A model generated the notes under the pieces. The model did not search any database, was not told the origin of the DNA, and saw nothing but the letters and a program-made list of their open reading frames with translations. From Chaetoceros tenuissimus (taxonomy: Eukaryota > Bacillariophyta > Thalassiosirophyceae > Chaetocerotales > Chaetocerotaceae), in NCBI GenBank assembly GCA_021927905.1, contig BLLK01000022.1, forward strand, positions 2,976,001 to 3,040,000: DNA of 64,000 nt, read 5' to 3'. A program made the position numbers and the translations under genes. Below, one piece after another: positions 29,302-41,303 of this stretch. Position 1 is the first letter of the stretch. Each line of letters starts with the position of its first letter.

Positions 29302-32300
29302 ATGAATCCTCAACACAAAGCAAGTTCTCAGAAGCTCAAGATAGGCGAAAGAGGTCATAGAGCCAAGTTGAGAAATATACTGCATAAAATCTTCATGGTC
29401 ATGATTTTATCTTGTAACATGTTTCGATCTTCATTGGCGTTTTCAGCATCTAGATTCAATTCATATCGTCATTGTTCTGTGAATACAAGGGTATCAAAGC
29501 ATCTCCTACATAGACAGAAAAGAACAAGATCTTTGGTATCATTTGGTAATACGTATATTTTGTCCAAGCAGTCTCATGAATATGCGTTATCATCACGTTT
29601 ATTTTCTACTGCAGCTGCAACGCAGCAAGACGAAACAACAGCGCCTCGTGAATGGGTTCCAAAATCACAACCAAAAGAGGGTGGAAACTGGAATGTCGAT
29701 GATCCATTGGGCTGGGCAAAGAATTTTGGAAGAAGAGATCCAGACAAAGAAGCAGAATTGCTTCAAAAGGCCCAATTGAAAGAAGGAGATGAAGGATATT
29801 TTGACGTGAGTGATATGAAAGTGAGTGGAGTTACAATTGTAAGAACACGGGAAGAGGCAAAGATTGTTATGGAAAGATTAATGTCAAAAGAATCAATGGA
29901 TGTTTGGCATGCATGTGATACCGAAGTCATGGAGATCGATCTAAAAAATGTTGGTCCGGTTGGGAATGGCTATGTAACTTGTTTGTCTATGTACTCGGGC
30001 ACTGATTTTGACTATGGGTTGGGCGACGGTCCAGGAACTGTGTTGTGGGTAGATAACCTTGATGATTCCTTTGGAGTGCTTCAAGAATTTAAACCCTTTT
30101 TCGAAGATGGAAGATTTCTCACTGTTTGGCATAACTATGGATTTGATAGACATGTAATGTGGAACGAAGATATTGATGTACGAGGTTTTGGTGGTGACAC
30201 TATGCACATGGCAAGATTACAAGATACATCAAGAGCAAAGTACGGTGCTGGACGTGGATACAGTCTCGAAGCATTAACTGATGATATCCTGAATAGAAGG
30301 AAGAGACCCATGAAAGAAATATTTGGAGTTGCCCGACTACGAAAAGATGGATCTGCAGGTTCACTTGTTGACATTCCTCCAGTAGAAGTACTACAACGCG
30401 ATCCTAAATTTCGCAAACAATGGATTATATATTCGGCTTTTGATGCCGAAGGGACATGGCAATTGCGCGAAGAACTTCAAATAATGCTGGAAGATATGGC
30501 ATGGGTAAGTTCTTCTGCTTCATATGTCACCCATTTTATTGATCAAAATCACTAACGTTTCTATTCAAGATTAATGGTTACAACTTGTGGGATTATTATT
30601 ACATGCACATGAGAAAATTTGGAGAAGTCCTGACAGACATGGAAAGAAGAGGTATCCATGTTGACGCAAAAGACTATCTTGCTGGAGTTGAAGTTCAAGC
30701 TAGAGAAGACAGAAAAGGACATGTAGAAACATTTCGAAAGTGGGCGCATAAGCAAATTGGAGTAGATGGACTTGCGATTAATCCTGCAAGCTCAACGCAA
30801 CTTGCTACATTCCTATTCGGTGGCTCAAAAAATGCAAAAACTAAGGAGGAATCAGGTGAGTATATTTTCTAATGTATGATTTCTAACTACTGACTGTTTT
30901 TAACTTCTTTTATTCTTTAGAAAAAAATCGAGTATTCAAGACTCCCAGAGAGGAGATTCCGGATGAAGCCATGAAATTGTATAAAGAAAGAAATTCAAGT
31001 AAGCAAGCTGATAATGCTGAGAAGGATCCTGATGAGAGAGAGCAGGATGAGTTTGACACGATGAAGGCATCTCAATTGAAAGCGTTGTGTAAAGAGTATG
31101 GCCTCAAAGTCTCTGGAAAGAAAGCTGAACTTCAAGATCGACTCCGTGGGCATTTCCTTTCGAGTGGTGGTAAAATTGAAAGTCCTAAAGATGATTTTGA
31201 ATCAATGACGGATGAAGAATTACGTGAGGTCTGTGCTACTCGAGGTCTAACTCCAGGTAATAACCGAAAGTCTACTTTGGAGACAATCAGACAAGATGTT
31301 GCATTTGCATTGGAATTATTATCAGTCACTGCAGAAGAATCAGCAGATGGCTATAGGTCAATCACAGAAGCACTGGAAGAAGCTGCGGCAAGTGATGGTG
31401 GAACGCTTAAGGAGATATTAGATGAATTAAAGGCTAAAGCGAACGAAGAACCGAAATGGGTAGATGTGACAGTAACTTCAATAGGTATGGAACCAACAAA
31501 ATTTACTGCTGGTGGTGCACCAAGTTGTACTGCTGATGTCTTACGAGGCTTAGCTGGTGATCCTTTTGCTGACCCCCCTAAATACGGAAGTGCATACGAA
31601 TTTTTTGGTGGAGGAGATGAAGGGCACGAGGCATGTGTGGCTTTGTATAGTTTGACAGCAATTGGTTCGATTGATACTATGATCGCAAACTTTCTCACAA
31701 GTTTACAAGCATTGGCTGATCATGATAGCAGAGTTCATGGGTCCATCAATCTCAATACTGAAACTGGGCGATTGTCTTCACGTCGCCCCAATCTCCAGAA
31801 TCAACCAGCGTTGGAAAAAGATAAATATCAAATTCGAAAAGCCTTTAAATCGCTTCCAGGAAACAATCTTATTGTTGCTGATTATGGTCAGCTGGAGTTG
31901 CGTCTATTAGCCAGTATGACTGATTGTGTCTCCATGATTGAAGCTTTCGAAGCTGGGGGAGATTTTCACTCAAGAACTGCGTTAGGCATGTTTGACTATA
32001 TTCAGAAAAAAGTTGAAGATGGAGAGTGCTTACTAGAATGGGATTATTCCAAAGGCGATCCACCCAAGCCCATGTTAAAAGATGAGTTTGCGTCGGAGCG
32101 TAGAAAAGCAAAGACTCTTAACTTCAGTATTGCTTACGGAAAGACTGCTCATGGTCTTAGTCAAGATTGGGGAGTATCTACGCAGGAAGCTGAAGATATG
32201 TTGCAAGCTTGGTATGACTCTCGCCCTGAAGTTCGTGACTGGCAGGAAAAGACGAAAGAGACAGCAAAGAGAGAGGGGATAACTCGAACACTTATGGGAC

Positions 32301-32644
32301 GTTATCGACAACTCCCAGATGCAAAGGGGAGGAATCCAAAATTGCTAGGGCACTCATTGCGAGCTTCAATCAATACACCAATTCAGGGAGGGGCCGCAGA
32401 TGTTGCTATGATGGCAATGATAAAAATTAACGATAGCAAGAAACTTAAGAAGCTAGGATGGATACTTCTGATGCAGATTCACGATGAAGTTATCTTGGAG
32501 GGACCAGAAGAAACAGCAGAAGAAGCATTCGAAGAGGTACTCCAATGTATGCAAGAACCGTGGACTCTTGGCCTACAAAAGACATCTGTTCCTTTGCTAG
32601 TTGATGGATCCTGTTGTCATAACAATTGGTACGATGCAAAATAA
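29302..32644 (+). CDS. POP: Organellar family-A DNA polymerase (POP type) with SAP-like inserts, three exons
   Basis: Exons at 29302-30504, 30570-30855 and 30921-32644 join into about 1070 residues; both introns are 65 bp. A signal-anchor-like stretch with SSLAFSAS suggests plastid import; Met at 29395 is an alternative start. The 3'-5' exonuclease domain shows CDTEVMEID, then WHNYGFDRHV and a late YSAFDAEGTW. The polymerase domain has motif A VADYGQLELRLLAS, motif B KTLNFSIAYGKTAHGLS and motif C MQIHDEVILE. Between them lie two SAP-like helix-turn-helix segments (MKASQLKALCKEYGLKVSG and MTDEELREVCATRGLTPG). It should replicate plastid and perhaps mitochondrial DNA. The SAP insert is unusual. 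Confidence 0.92.
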
Positions 32645-32979
32645 TTTCTAAAATCCCCTCGAAATAAATATACATTGTATCAAACCCTTAAGTCAACGAC
32701 TTTTCTTCAAATAAAATGCAATATCTTCATTTTATTGCCATCCTCCATTTACCGGTTTATTGTTGCTTGCCTCCTTCTTGTCTCCAGAAGATTAGATTCT
32801 TTCATGAATGCGCATTTACGCGGACAAAGTACGTAGAGAAAGGTTTACATTTAGGGGTAGGGTCCCATTTTCTGGCCTTCCCTTCCTGGGTTCTTGGGAA
32901 GGGCACATAGGGCTCACTTTACCAAAAACCTTCCTCCTTCCTCTCTTCATTGCCATACACAACTTAAAATCAACCTATA
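32645..32979. other. Intergenic region, nothing recognised
   Basis: A short spacer between two genes on the plus strand, with a GGGAAGGG-type purine patch near 32904. No gene is seen. Confidence 0.5.
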
Positions 32980-33870
32980 ATGCACACGACTTTAAAGATG
33001 ATTAATCCAAAACGTTCTATGAAATCTGATATGCTTCTCTCTTCTCCAATACCATCATACCGCTTAAAGGTAGAACACATGAATTGTGACAATACCTTCC
33101 AAAAAGCAAAAAGAGTATTGCGAGAAGCAAGGGAACAACGTAGTCGTTCATCTATCACAAGAATCTCTCTCAGGAATATTTCTCGCCGTCATTCACCTAA
33201 AGCCTCACGTTACTCCCCAGTTTTCTCTAAAGCAGAGACATCAATAGAAAGACTTCATCCAGAATCATACCCTCCTCTCAGAAACATTTCGCCTTTTGAT
33301 GCTGCATCGAGATCATCTAGTCAAGAGGAGGAACCCAAAACCGAAGTTCGTAAAGAAAACAGAGATAATGGGTTATCCGAGCCTCGTATCAATCGCAAAA
33401 TGAGTAAACTTGATGTCGCTGATTCTGAAGTGGCAGAAATAATGGATGAATTGAAGAAACATGATTGTTTCAACACGAGTAAATATAAATCTTCAGTGCA
33501 ATCTAATGACCAAAAAACTCTAACTGATTCCATCATAGACTTTTTGGATAAGTATGACAATACCATGAGGAAATGCAGACGTCGTAGAAAAAGTATACTG
33601 AGCTCGAAATATAAAGAGGATGAAATGGCCAAGGTTAAGGATTCTTCTCTATCAAAATATGCAAAGTCGAGAACAAGAAATGTTCGATTTAATTTGAATG
33701 TAGAGTGCCATCAACTTGGAGAAGATGATTTACAATCTTATAATGAAGGCAGAAAAGCAAATTGGAAACAAAAAGAAGTCAAAGGAATACTTCGAAATAG
33801 TAGAATCTATTCCGTATCATGTCAGAACAAGCGAATTAGAGGCACTACTATGAGAAACTCCTTAAGATAA
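32980..33870 (+). CDS. Hypothetical basic protein with possible PP1-docking motif
   Basis: The 296-residue protein is Ser/Arg/Lys-rich throughout, with no signal or membrane segment. Met at 32998 (MINPKRS) is an alternative start. A short acidic helical stretch (VADSEVAEIMDELKKHD, residues about 147-163) and a second (DSIIDFLDKYDNTM) are the only ordered-looking parts. Near the C-terminus, RNVRFNLN fits the RVxF pattern used to dock protein phosphatase 1, followed by an EVKGILRNS segment. A PP1-regulatory role is a guess from this motif alone. Confidence 0.6.
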   Translation: MHTTLKMINPKRSMKSDMLLSSPIPSYRLKVEHMNCDNTFQKAKRVLREAREQRSRSSITRISLRNISRRHSPKASRYSPVFSKAETSIERLHPESYPPLRNISPFDAASRSSSQEEEPKTEVRKENRDNGLSEPRINRKMSKLDVADSEVAEIMDELKKHDCFNTSKYKSSVQSNDQKTLTDSIIDFLDKYDNTMRKCRRRRKSILSSKYKEDEMAKVKDSSLSKYAKSRTRNVRFNLNVECHQLGEDDLQSYNEGRKANWKQKEVKGILRNSRIYSVSCQNKRIRGTTMRNSLR

Positions 33871-34239
33871 TTTTGAGTTGTTTTTGTACTAGAAAATATG
33901 CATTAGATCATGTATAAAGTTTCTGAATAAGGTTTTGTTTTTAGAAAAGTAAAAGCTGTCAAATTGAATTCTTTATTGTTAGTCTAAAATTGAATGCTAT
34001 AATAACAAAAATGTATGAATCTCAGATTTGGTTCAATGTAACCACGAGTATTTTAGTGACATTTCTTCCGACTAGACTGTCTATTTAGCCTATCCTAACA
34101 GGTCTTTAGACGTAAGAAATCTTCCGACTTACCTGATACCGAAAAAAGAACAACAGACAACTACTGAAGGCTGAAGGCGTCTATTGTGTTGCTCAGTACA
34201 TAGTTTCAAAGACGCATATCTTGATCACCAAGTTGAACT
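33871..34239. other. Intergenic region, nothing recognised
   Basis: This is the upstream flank of DUF6824 paralogue A. Two CTTCCGACT copies lie near 34066 and 34121 on the plus strand; their role is unknown. Confidence 0.5.
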
Positions 34240-35879
34240 ATGAAAACCTTAGTAGACGCAAATATACACGACATTCGCAGTGGTAGAGGTAACTATATCA
34301 ATGGATGCAGTGGAAACAAACTCTTTCGAGAGCTTGTAAAACAAATAAGGACGGAGTATGTTGCCATAGATAAAAAGAAAAAGAGAGAATTCACTCAAGT
34401 TTTGGTAGCCTCACTCAAGTCTCTCGACCCACCGGCAAGATTCCTTGGTAAAGAACAAAACAAGAGATACTTGGAGTTGAGTGACAAAGAAGCAATTGTA
34501 AAAGCTCGCCAGGCTTTGCGTGAGGGTGCCCCTGAAATTGAAAAGGGGCTGAAAAATGGGACGATCGTTGTGGAAGAGGTAAGCATGCATCCATCTTATC
34601 ATCGTGGTCATGGGTCGTATGTACTAAATTTTATTTTCTTTAGTTTGACTTTGCTACTTTGATCAAAGCCAAGATCGAATTAGTTTACAAGCAAGGAAGA
34701 TGTGTTGCTGAAGAACATGAAATTCCGAATCAGCCTTCCAGGCCAAAAGTAAGTGAAGCGCAGCAAATAGAGGCAATCAAAAATGCAGCTGCTGCAATGT
34801 GCGCTTCAACCACAGATTGTCAGAACCCAGGAAAAATACATATCAACATTTTACCAATCAAACCAATCAGCATCCACACACCTCATGGTCTTGAAGAAAG
34901 GAATGAACCTTGCCTAAGTAGAAAATCAACTGAATCTGAATCTCAGATTGGTTCGGAAATCGAGTTTCAACTTCAAAATGACAATGCAGTTTCCGAGAGC
35001 ACAATTCCCACAAATAACTTATATAGAGACACACAAAACGATCGAGACTTCTATTCTAACTTGAGACCAAAAATGAACCTAACCCTGAGCAATCCTTTTG
35101 CTCAAAGACAACATGAGCAACAAGGTCAGCAAGACCATTACAATTTTTACTCTGAACCAATACAATTGGATAGGAGACAATTGTATCAGAGAGATGTAAA
35201 CTTTCCTCCACAGGGCCATTCTGTAGAAAGTGATTCACGATATGTTGACCATCAGTCGTGCACATTTCAGTCTCAATATCAAAGATGTACAACTCAGCAA
35301 GAAACATATTCTGGATCTCAAATGCAGCAAGGTCGCGAATATGTAGAGATTGATGAAGACTTACTATCTTGTTCATTGGCATCCAAACTTAGTTTGAATG
35401 ACGATGGATCATGGCTTCGATCATCGAATAACTCTGGAAAAATGTCATTGGCATCAAAGAAAACAATCACTTCTACCGATCTCTTTCGTCATAATTTCAT
35501 GGGCGTAGGAGATGCTTCTATGAATTCAGATTTGAAAGATGATTCTTTGCACAATTTGCAGGATCCTCTCCAAAATGTAATAAATGGGAGGAATGAAACT
35601 TTGCTGGCAGACTTGACATCAGCTTTACATAGTGATGAAACTACTGGGAATCTCTGCAATGATAGGGCAAGAACGTTATCACTATTAAATAATGTTTTGG
35701 AGCCAAGAAAGGATTGGATAATGAATGGAGACGATGACAACCAAAGTTTAGGTAGCATCAGTACTCTTGGTCAGGATGAGATCAATTTTGAAAATAATAC
35801 CCATATCTACAATTTAGACATGCTTCGCGATCTAGAGCTTAAATTTGGATCTTCAGTATCAAATGGGACGAACATTTGA
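34240..35879 (+). CDS. DUF6824-domain protein, paralogue A, two exons
   Basis: Exon 1 (34240-34578) and exon 2 (34644-35879) are separated by a 65-bp intron (GTAAGC...TTTAG); the join reads VVEEFDFATLIKAK. The product is about 524 residues. Exon 1 is almost exactly the DUF6824 domain, an abundant stramenopile domain of unknown function. It has a GRGNYINGCSGNKLFREL start and a PARFL...ALREGAPEIEKG end. The usual DVLCGRG entry motif is altered to DIRSGRG. Exon 2 encodes a Gln/Asn/Ser-rich, probably disordered tail resembling transcription-regulator activation regions. A paralogue lies 3.4 kb downstream. A nuclear regulatory role is inferred. Confidence 0.82.
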
Positions 35880-36304
35880 TTTTCAGTTCTCATCTGCATC
35901 ATTTTATTGGCTATTCCAACGAAAATTCATGTTACGCTTCTCTTTTCTTGCACATTTGCCTTTTTGCCTATGTGTGTTTGGTATATGGCATTACATATAT
36001 ACTTATCCGTCCACAGAAAAAAATGCTTTGACATGCTAATGTTGCAATATATGTCCATAAGTACATAACATGCACATGCACATCATGCACTGCCGATTTG
36101 CCAGAATTCAAACTCAGTCGTCAGAGATCATTTACCGATACTTTGTCAAGTCCACTTTAATTTGAATATGTCTAAAGTAAATGTTACATGCATTATTTTA
36201 CAGAAGTTTGTACTTATATATAGATACCATCATGTCACTTCAAAATAACACCACAATTGATTAATAATAAATACGATGGTTACTTGCATCTTTCGTATTT
36301 TTTA
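35880..36304. other. Convergent intergenic region, nothing recognised
   Basis: Both flanking genes end here, so it should hold two 3' UTRs. It contains a CACATGCACATGCACATCATGCA-like CA/TG-rich patch near 36068. No gene is seen. Confidence 0.5.
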
Positions 36305-38464
36305 TTAAATGGTAACAATTGAAAATAGAATCAATCCCCATAGAACAATTAGCATCTTCCCAATATTACTCTTTCGGCCTTCGAGGGTACTAAAAGCTAG
36401 TTTCTTCCCTAACATTTGACCGCAGCGCTGCACATATGTAGCAAGTACGTTTGCTATCACAAAGTGAAAGAGAGTCATTCCAGACTCTCGAAGGAGATGA
36501 GCTGCGTCTGTCATAAATGAGTTCATGATGTCATGCTTCCAGTGAGTACTACTCGGTAGTCTCATTATATTTTGAAGAATCAATAAATGACCATGTAAGA
36601 TCGAAATAAGAAGAAGTGTCGAAAGGTAGTATTCATAGTCAAAAATTCGAGTATACTTGGCAAACTTTGCAACAAAGGAGTTGGGGTATGACTTTGCAAA
36701 TGCAAGTATACATTTCATTGAAAGAATCATAGTGATTTCGATAGTAGCTCCATTCCCAAATGATAACAATGTTCCATATATCAGTCCGTTCTGTAAAACT
36801 TTATATGCTCGACCCGTCGATAGTTTTGAAATATCTTCTGGGAGTTGTAGATTTGCCCCAATGATAAGCATAGCTTCCACTATTGGATGGAAGAAAAACG
36901 CAAGTTGCACTAATATCGCTGTAGACAATCCTTTCAGGTTGATGTTCGAATAGATATGACTACTAGTTTCTAGATCAAATGCCACAAAGAAGAAAAATGA
37001 TACACATACAAAAGCAAATTGGTCTATGGATGGACTAGCAACTTTCCAGTTACCAATTTTTATCGGTAAATTCATCCATGTTATACAGGACCTTTGATCG
37101 ATGATCTGATTTAACAAAGGTGAGTATACAATAGACTTACTTGATTTCACCAATTCGAACAATACTAGTATACTTACAAACCACACTAGAAACAGGGCTC
37201 CCATCATAACGGCACAAAAGGAAAGCCCAAGTTCCAGTGTAACGGAAAAAAAGGTATCATTTGCCCACAGTGCACTCATGGAATCTCTAGTCGATATTTT
37301 CTCAGCTATCCATGACATGAATTGTAAAGTATTGTAGAACCATTTCAATAGATATAGAACCATTGGTAGTAAGACAACAAAATTGTTCATCCAAGCTCTT
37401 GTCTGTTCACAATGCCAAAACTGTCTCCAGACAATAGATTCAAATAGAAATCGACTTGGTGAACAAGTTATTCTATAAATCAATTTGAATGATTCAACAA
37501 CTCCACGATCATGTGCTATAAGTCCCATCAGTTGATTTCTCAACGTCATGGTCATTTGTCGCTCCTGTATCAATCTCGCATTCAATACTTGCACCAGTTG
37601 TTTCTGTTCCCTACTTGACTCAATGATTGATTCAAATTTACGAATCTGACAACCAATATTGTAATGTGCCTCTAGATCTTTTTTAGGTCCATGCCAATTA
37701 CACCCATACTCTTTAAACTTGCACCATACTGGCTTATATCCACAATTCAAGTCATGAATTCGAATCTGAGATGGTACGATATCATTTTGTAAACAATTTG
37801 GATATTTACAGGATACCCTCACTGGATGGAATATGTTCCAAAACTCTGTATCCAAGAGTATTTCTTGTGAAGAAGTAATTTGTTTTCGACAATTTGGACA
37901 AGTTTGTGTTTGCTGCTGTGCGCGAATGAAGCAGGCATGACAAAATCTTGCTGAACATGATCCACAATGCGATGGATGCATTAGAGTTTCGTAGCATATC
38001 CCGCATTCCATTTCTTTCATTGTATTTTCATCTACATTTGAATTCCTATCCTCGTTGCTTTGTGATTGAAATGGAATTTCTTGTAGTGGTGGCGGTCTAT
38101 TCATTGCCAATTGGGCATTTAGATTCGGTACAATATGTTGGTTCCCAAATGAGATTCTATGTATTGGAGCAGTTGTCTGTCTTGCATTTTCCACATTTGC
38201 CTGAGTTTGTGTGCCATTGACATTGTTAGAAGGTGCAGATGGAGGAACAATCGGATGATTTGAAATCGTAATTCCAACTCGAGGATTCACTTGAACAAAA
38301 TTTTCTCTAGCCACATTCGTTGTAGTAGAACCAGTACTTGAATTGCCTTGTAAATTTGCTACAGGAGGAGAAGAAGAAGAAGAACCTTGTTCCACTCCTT
38401 CTCGGTTTCTATTCGCAGCAGTGACTCTAAACCTTAATGTCTGTCCAACGGATGTATCTGACAT
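36305..38464 (-). CDS. RING plus TRAF-type zinc-finger multi-pass membrane protein
   Basis: The 719-residue protein begins with a Ser/Asn/Pro-rich disordered region. A RING finger follows at about residues 150-197 (CGICYETL, CGSCSARFCHACF, CPNCRKQ). Next is a TRAF-type Cys/His finger at about 215-275 (CKYPNCLQND, CKFKEYGCNWHG, HYNIGC). A short helical stretch leads to roughly eight hydrophobic segments (for example FVVLLPMVLYLLKWF and GLSTAILVQLAFFF). The fingers should be cytosolic, giving a membrane-anchored E3 ubiquitin ligase. RING-TRAF pairs are common in eukaryotes, but the large polytopic C-terminus is not one I recognise. It may be diatom-specific. Confidence 0.82.
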   Translation of the reverse strand: MSDTSVGQTLRFRVTAANRNREGVEQGSSSSSPPVANLQGNSSTGSTTTNVARENFVQVNPRVGITISNHPIVPPSAPSNNVNGTQTQANVENARQTTAPIHRISFGNQHIVPNLNAQLAMNRPPPLQEIPFQSQSNEDRNSNVDENTMKEMECGICYETLMHPSHCGSCSARFCHACFIRAQQQTQTCPNCRKQITSSQEILLDTEFWNIFHPVRVSCKYPNCLQNDIVPSQIRIHDLNCGYKPVWCKFKEYGCNWHGPKKDLEAHYNIGCQIRKFESIIESSREQKQLVQVLNARLIQERQMTMTLRNQLMGLIAHDRGVVESFKLIYRITCSPSRFLFESIVWRQFWHCEQTRAWMNNFVVLLPMVLYLLKWFYNTLQFMSWIAEKISTRDSMSALWANDTFFSVTLELGLSFCAVMMGALFLVWFVSILVLFELVKSSKSIVYSPLLNQIIDQRSCITWMNLPIKIGNWKVASPSIDQFAFVCVSFFFFVAFDLETSSHIYSNINLKGLSTAILVQLAFFFHPIVEAMLIIGANLQLPEDISKLSTGRAYKVLQNGLIYGTLLSFGNGATIEITMILSMKCILAFAKSYPNSFVAKFAKYTRIFDYEYYLSTLLLISILHGHLLILQNIMRLPSSTHWKHDIMNSFMTDAAHLLRESGMTLFHFVIANVLATYVQRCGQMLGKKLAFSTLEGRKSNIGKMLIVLWGLILFSIVTI

Positions 38465-39260
38465 GGCTTTGATTTCTTTTATTCATGAAGTAGAGTGAAA
38501 ATTAGCTGTTCGATACACACAGCACACCAAGAGCACAAACAGCAATCAAAAAGTGAAATGATCAAAAAAAAGTCAAAAGAATGAAACTATTTTGGATTTT
38601 GATGCATGCTTCCATTCAAGACCCTCAAAAAAGAGGGTGAGAATAGGTACTTGAACTTCCAACTTTTTGGAAGGTCGAAAGTCATAATATGATAAAATTT
38701 TCCATAGAAAAAGAGAATGCGCTGTGTAAATATATTCGTACGTAGAAATCATACGAGGAAATGAAAACTATGATCATAACGGCAATCTATTCAGAGGCAA
38801 ATTTGCTGTAAACGAGAAAAAGTAAGTTCAAGTAGTAACGTGGTAAATGGTAAATGTTACATCCAATCCACAGCAAACAAATACCACTGCATCCTTCAGG
38901 TAATATAATATCCAAAATAGAAGTGCTCCATTTTTCTATTAATTTTTTTTCTAGATTGAAAGTCTCTTCTTAGTTGACATTCTACGCTGTCACTTTGAAA
39001 TTCACTATGCTGTTGTCAAAAATTGCGCGCCTGGTTCGTCGTCTAAGCTTCGTCGTCCGTCGTTGCTCGTGGATTCTTTTTCTCCGTGTGGGTCTGCAGG
39101 AATTGAATCGTAGTCTAGCGTAGCTAAAGGCAAGTAACACGCTTCTTCTTCTCCGTTTGCATATAATATATATATGTTTGTTATTCGTATTCTAACAAAA
39201 CAACTACGCATACGCATCCAAGAAGCTCTTACAACAGAATAACTGCTTGAACTAGTAACA
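38465..39260. other. Divergent intergenic region with two small hairpins
   Basis: This lies between the RING gene and DUF6824 paralogue B. Two adjacent perfect hairpins are visible: ACCCTC/GAGGGT around a six-A loop (38621-38638) and CTTCCAA/TTGGAAG (38656-38673). An AT dinucleotide run is at 39163-39174. No gene is recognised; apparent coding frames here lack support. Confidence 0.5.
38621..38673. other. Pair of adjacent short inverted repeats
   Basis: A 6-bp stem with an A6 loop and, 17 bp on, a 7-bp stem with a 4-base loop. They could form in RNA from the RING gene's 5' region or be binding palindromes. Their function is unknown. Confidence 0.5.
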
Positions 39261-40970
39261 ATGGTCACTATGACGGTAAAACTACAAAAGCTTGGAGAAA
39301 TCCTAAAACCCGGACCGCATGATGTGTTATGTGGGAGAGGAAATCGTATCAATGGATATAAAGGAAACAGACTCTTTCAGCAGGTTGTGAAACGAACTAG
39401 AATTGAATATGTTGCTGTTACGAAGAGGGATAAGCGTACTTTTGCCACGCATTTAGTGAGAGCTATTAATGCACTAGACCCACCAGGTAAATTCCTTAAA
39501 ACAGAAGAGGTTAATGGACAACTTAAATATGTTGAAATGGATGAGAAGGCTGCTGTTGTCAAGTCTCGTCAGGCTCTACGAGAGGGTGCGCCTGAGATTG
39601 AAAAGAGTCTTAAAGCAGGGGTAATCAAGCCTCGAACTGTAAGTTACAAATACTGTGTACATACATTGATCAGGTTTTCATTTCATGCAAATGTAATGTC
39701 ACTAACAACCAACGTTATGTCCCTATAGGGTGATATGGCTTCACTTGTCAGAGAGGAAGTTCTTAAAGTTTATCAACCAAACAATTATGTAAATGCGCAA
39801 GATCAAATCTACCGAACCAGAGAAGTACTTAATGCAGAATATGCCAACCAGCAAGAACAGGAGGCGCACACTGTAAAGAAGAAGGAGACAGCTACTCTTG
39901 GTGACAAGAACAAGAATGGTGCTAGTCCTGTAGTAGATACAAATGTGTCAGCAAGGCAGATGTCACATCCGCAACCTTTACCATCTCCATCATTTCCCTT
40001 GCAGCTGGTAAGAACTGACAGGACAGGTAATGCTCTGAAAGAAGAAAAGAAGCAAGGAGAGGATCGACTTTCTCTAATACTCGGAGGAGGGCATGATTTG
40101 CCTGTTTTGGAGCAACAACTTGTAGACAAACGTAGAATTCTACAACAAGCAATACAATTGCAAGAAGATCACGCAAATAGAATAATGGCTGCGCAGGCCT
40201 ACCGTGAATTGCAGTTCCAGTTGCTGAAGAACAACCATGTCGTAGATCCAGTTGCTCTGAGCAACATATTGGAAAGGAATGTTATGATGGACAACAAATT
40301 GAGTGCTGAGAAATGTCGTCTTGAACGAGCAATGGAATTACTTCTGCAGAGAAGAGACCATGATTCTTTTCAGAGCACAAATCCTAAATTTGATCGCCCG
40401 GCTCTGGAACCTGATGAGCTTACAGTAAACAAGACACCTGCCTCGTCTGTTGATGACAAAGATAAGATACTTGCAGCAGTTAGTCTGTGCAGTCTTTTTT
40501 CTTCAACGAAGAGTGAAAACAAAGTAAAGAATGAGGAGAGTATACCTCAACATACCATTTCCAACTGTGCTAAACCAGGCCAGCCTCCTATTAGCACTTC
40601 CTCTGATGATATGGATACTATTCCTTCTCAATCGCCTTTTTCAAAGAGGTCTCGAGAAATTGAAAGTGATAGCTTGGACCAAAGCTTAAATGAGAGCTTG
40701 GAACAACAGTTCTCTGGTTCATCTAGAAAAAAAATGAAAGTACACGGATCGGTGCCGTTAGGTAGAAATCAGGATGCTGTGATTGGACAAAGTTATGCCA
40801 CGAGGAATGATTCTTCAATGAGTAAACTGTCAGAGGAACATCGAAGCGTTGCACCGATTGTTGAAGGTTTTTATTTGCAGAATGGATCTCAAGGTCTTGT
40901 GTCTTTGTCGGAAGTTCAAAATCCAAGAATTACAATCAAGACCGAAATTTACTTTCATCCACCGAACTAG
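39261..40970 (+). CDS. DUF6824-domain protein, paralogue B, two exons
   Basis: Exon 1 (39261-39638) and exon 2 (39729-40970) are joined across a 90-bp intron (GTAAGT...TATAG), giving KPRTGDMASLVREE and about 539 residues. The domain is complete, starting HDVLCGRGNRINGYKGNRL and ending ALREGAPEIEKSL. The exon border falls at the same place as in paralogue A, which supports duplication. The tail differs: a helical Gln/Leu-rich segment (residues about 250-330, LVDKRRILQQAIQLQED) that may dimerise, then a Ser-rich region with SKRSREIE and RKKMK basic patches. It is probably nuclear. Function is unknown. Confidence 0.83.
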
Positions 40971-41303
40971 GTTGCCTGTCATGCTTTGTATAGTTGCATG
41001 TAGTGGCGACCACATTTTCTTGTTGAATAAAGAAAAAGGGAAAGGGATTAGTGATTGATAATTATAACAAGAATACTACTTATTATTTATGGGTACCTAT
41101 GTTATCGTTTCATTGTTTCACGTGTATGTATTAGCTAGAAAATTTTCATACTCCATTTTATTTCAAAATAGCCTGTTCCGGGACTTTGGTTAGACAAAAG
41201 GAGACGAAGCTAAGTGAGAGGAAGTAGAAACACATTTACAAACTTAGTTGACATACATTTTGTTTACTCCTTTCTTGCTTATTAGATAAATAAATTCATT
41301 CAT
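40971..41303. other. Convergent intergenic region, nothing recognised
   Basis: Short AT-rich spacer between two gene ends; no structure noted. Confidence 0.5.

Noticed and set aside
39005-39352. Minus-strand 115-codon frame overlapping DUF6824-B
   Set aside because: It covers the conserved start of DUF6824-B on the other strand and has no recognisable features of its own.
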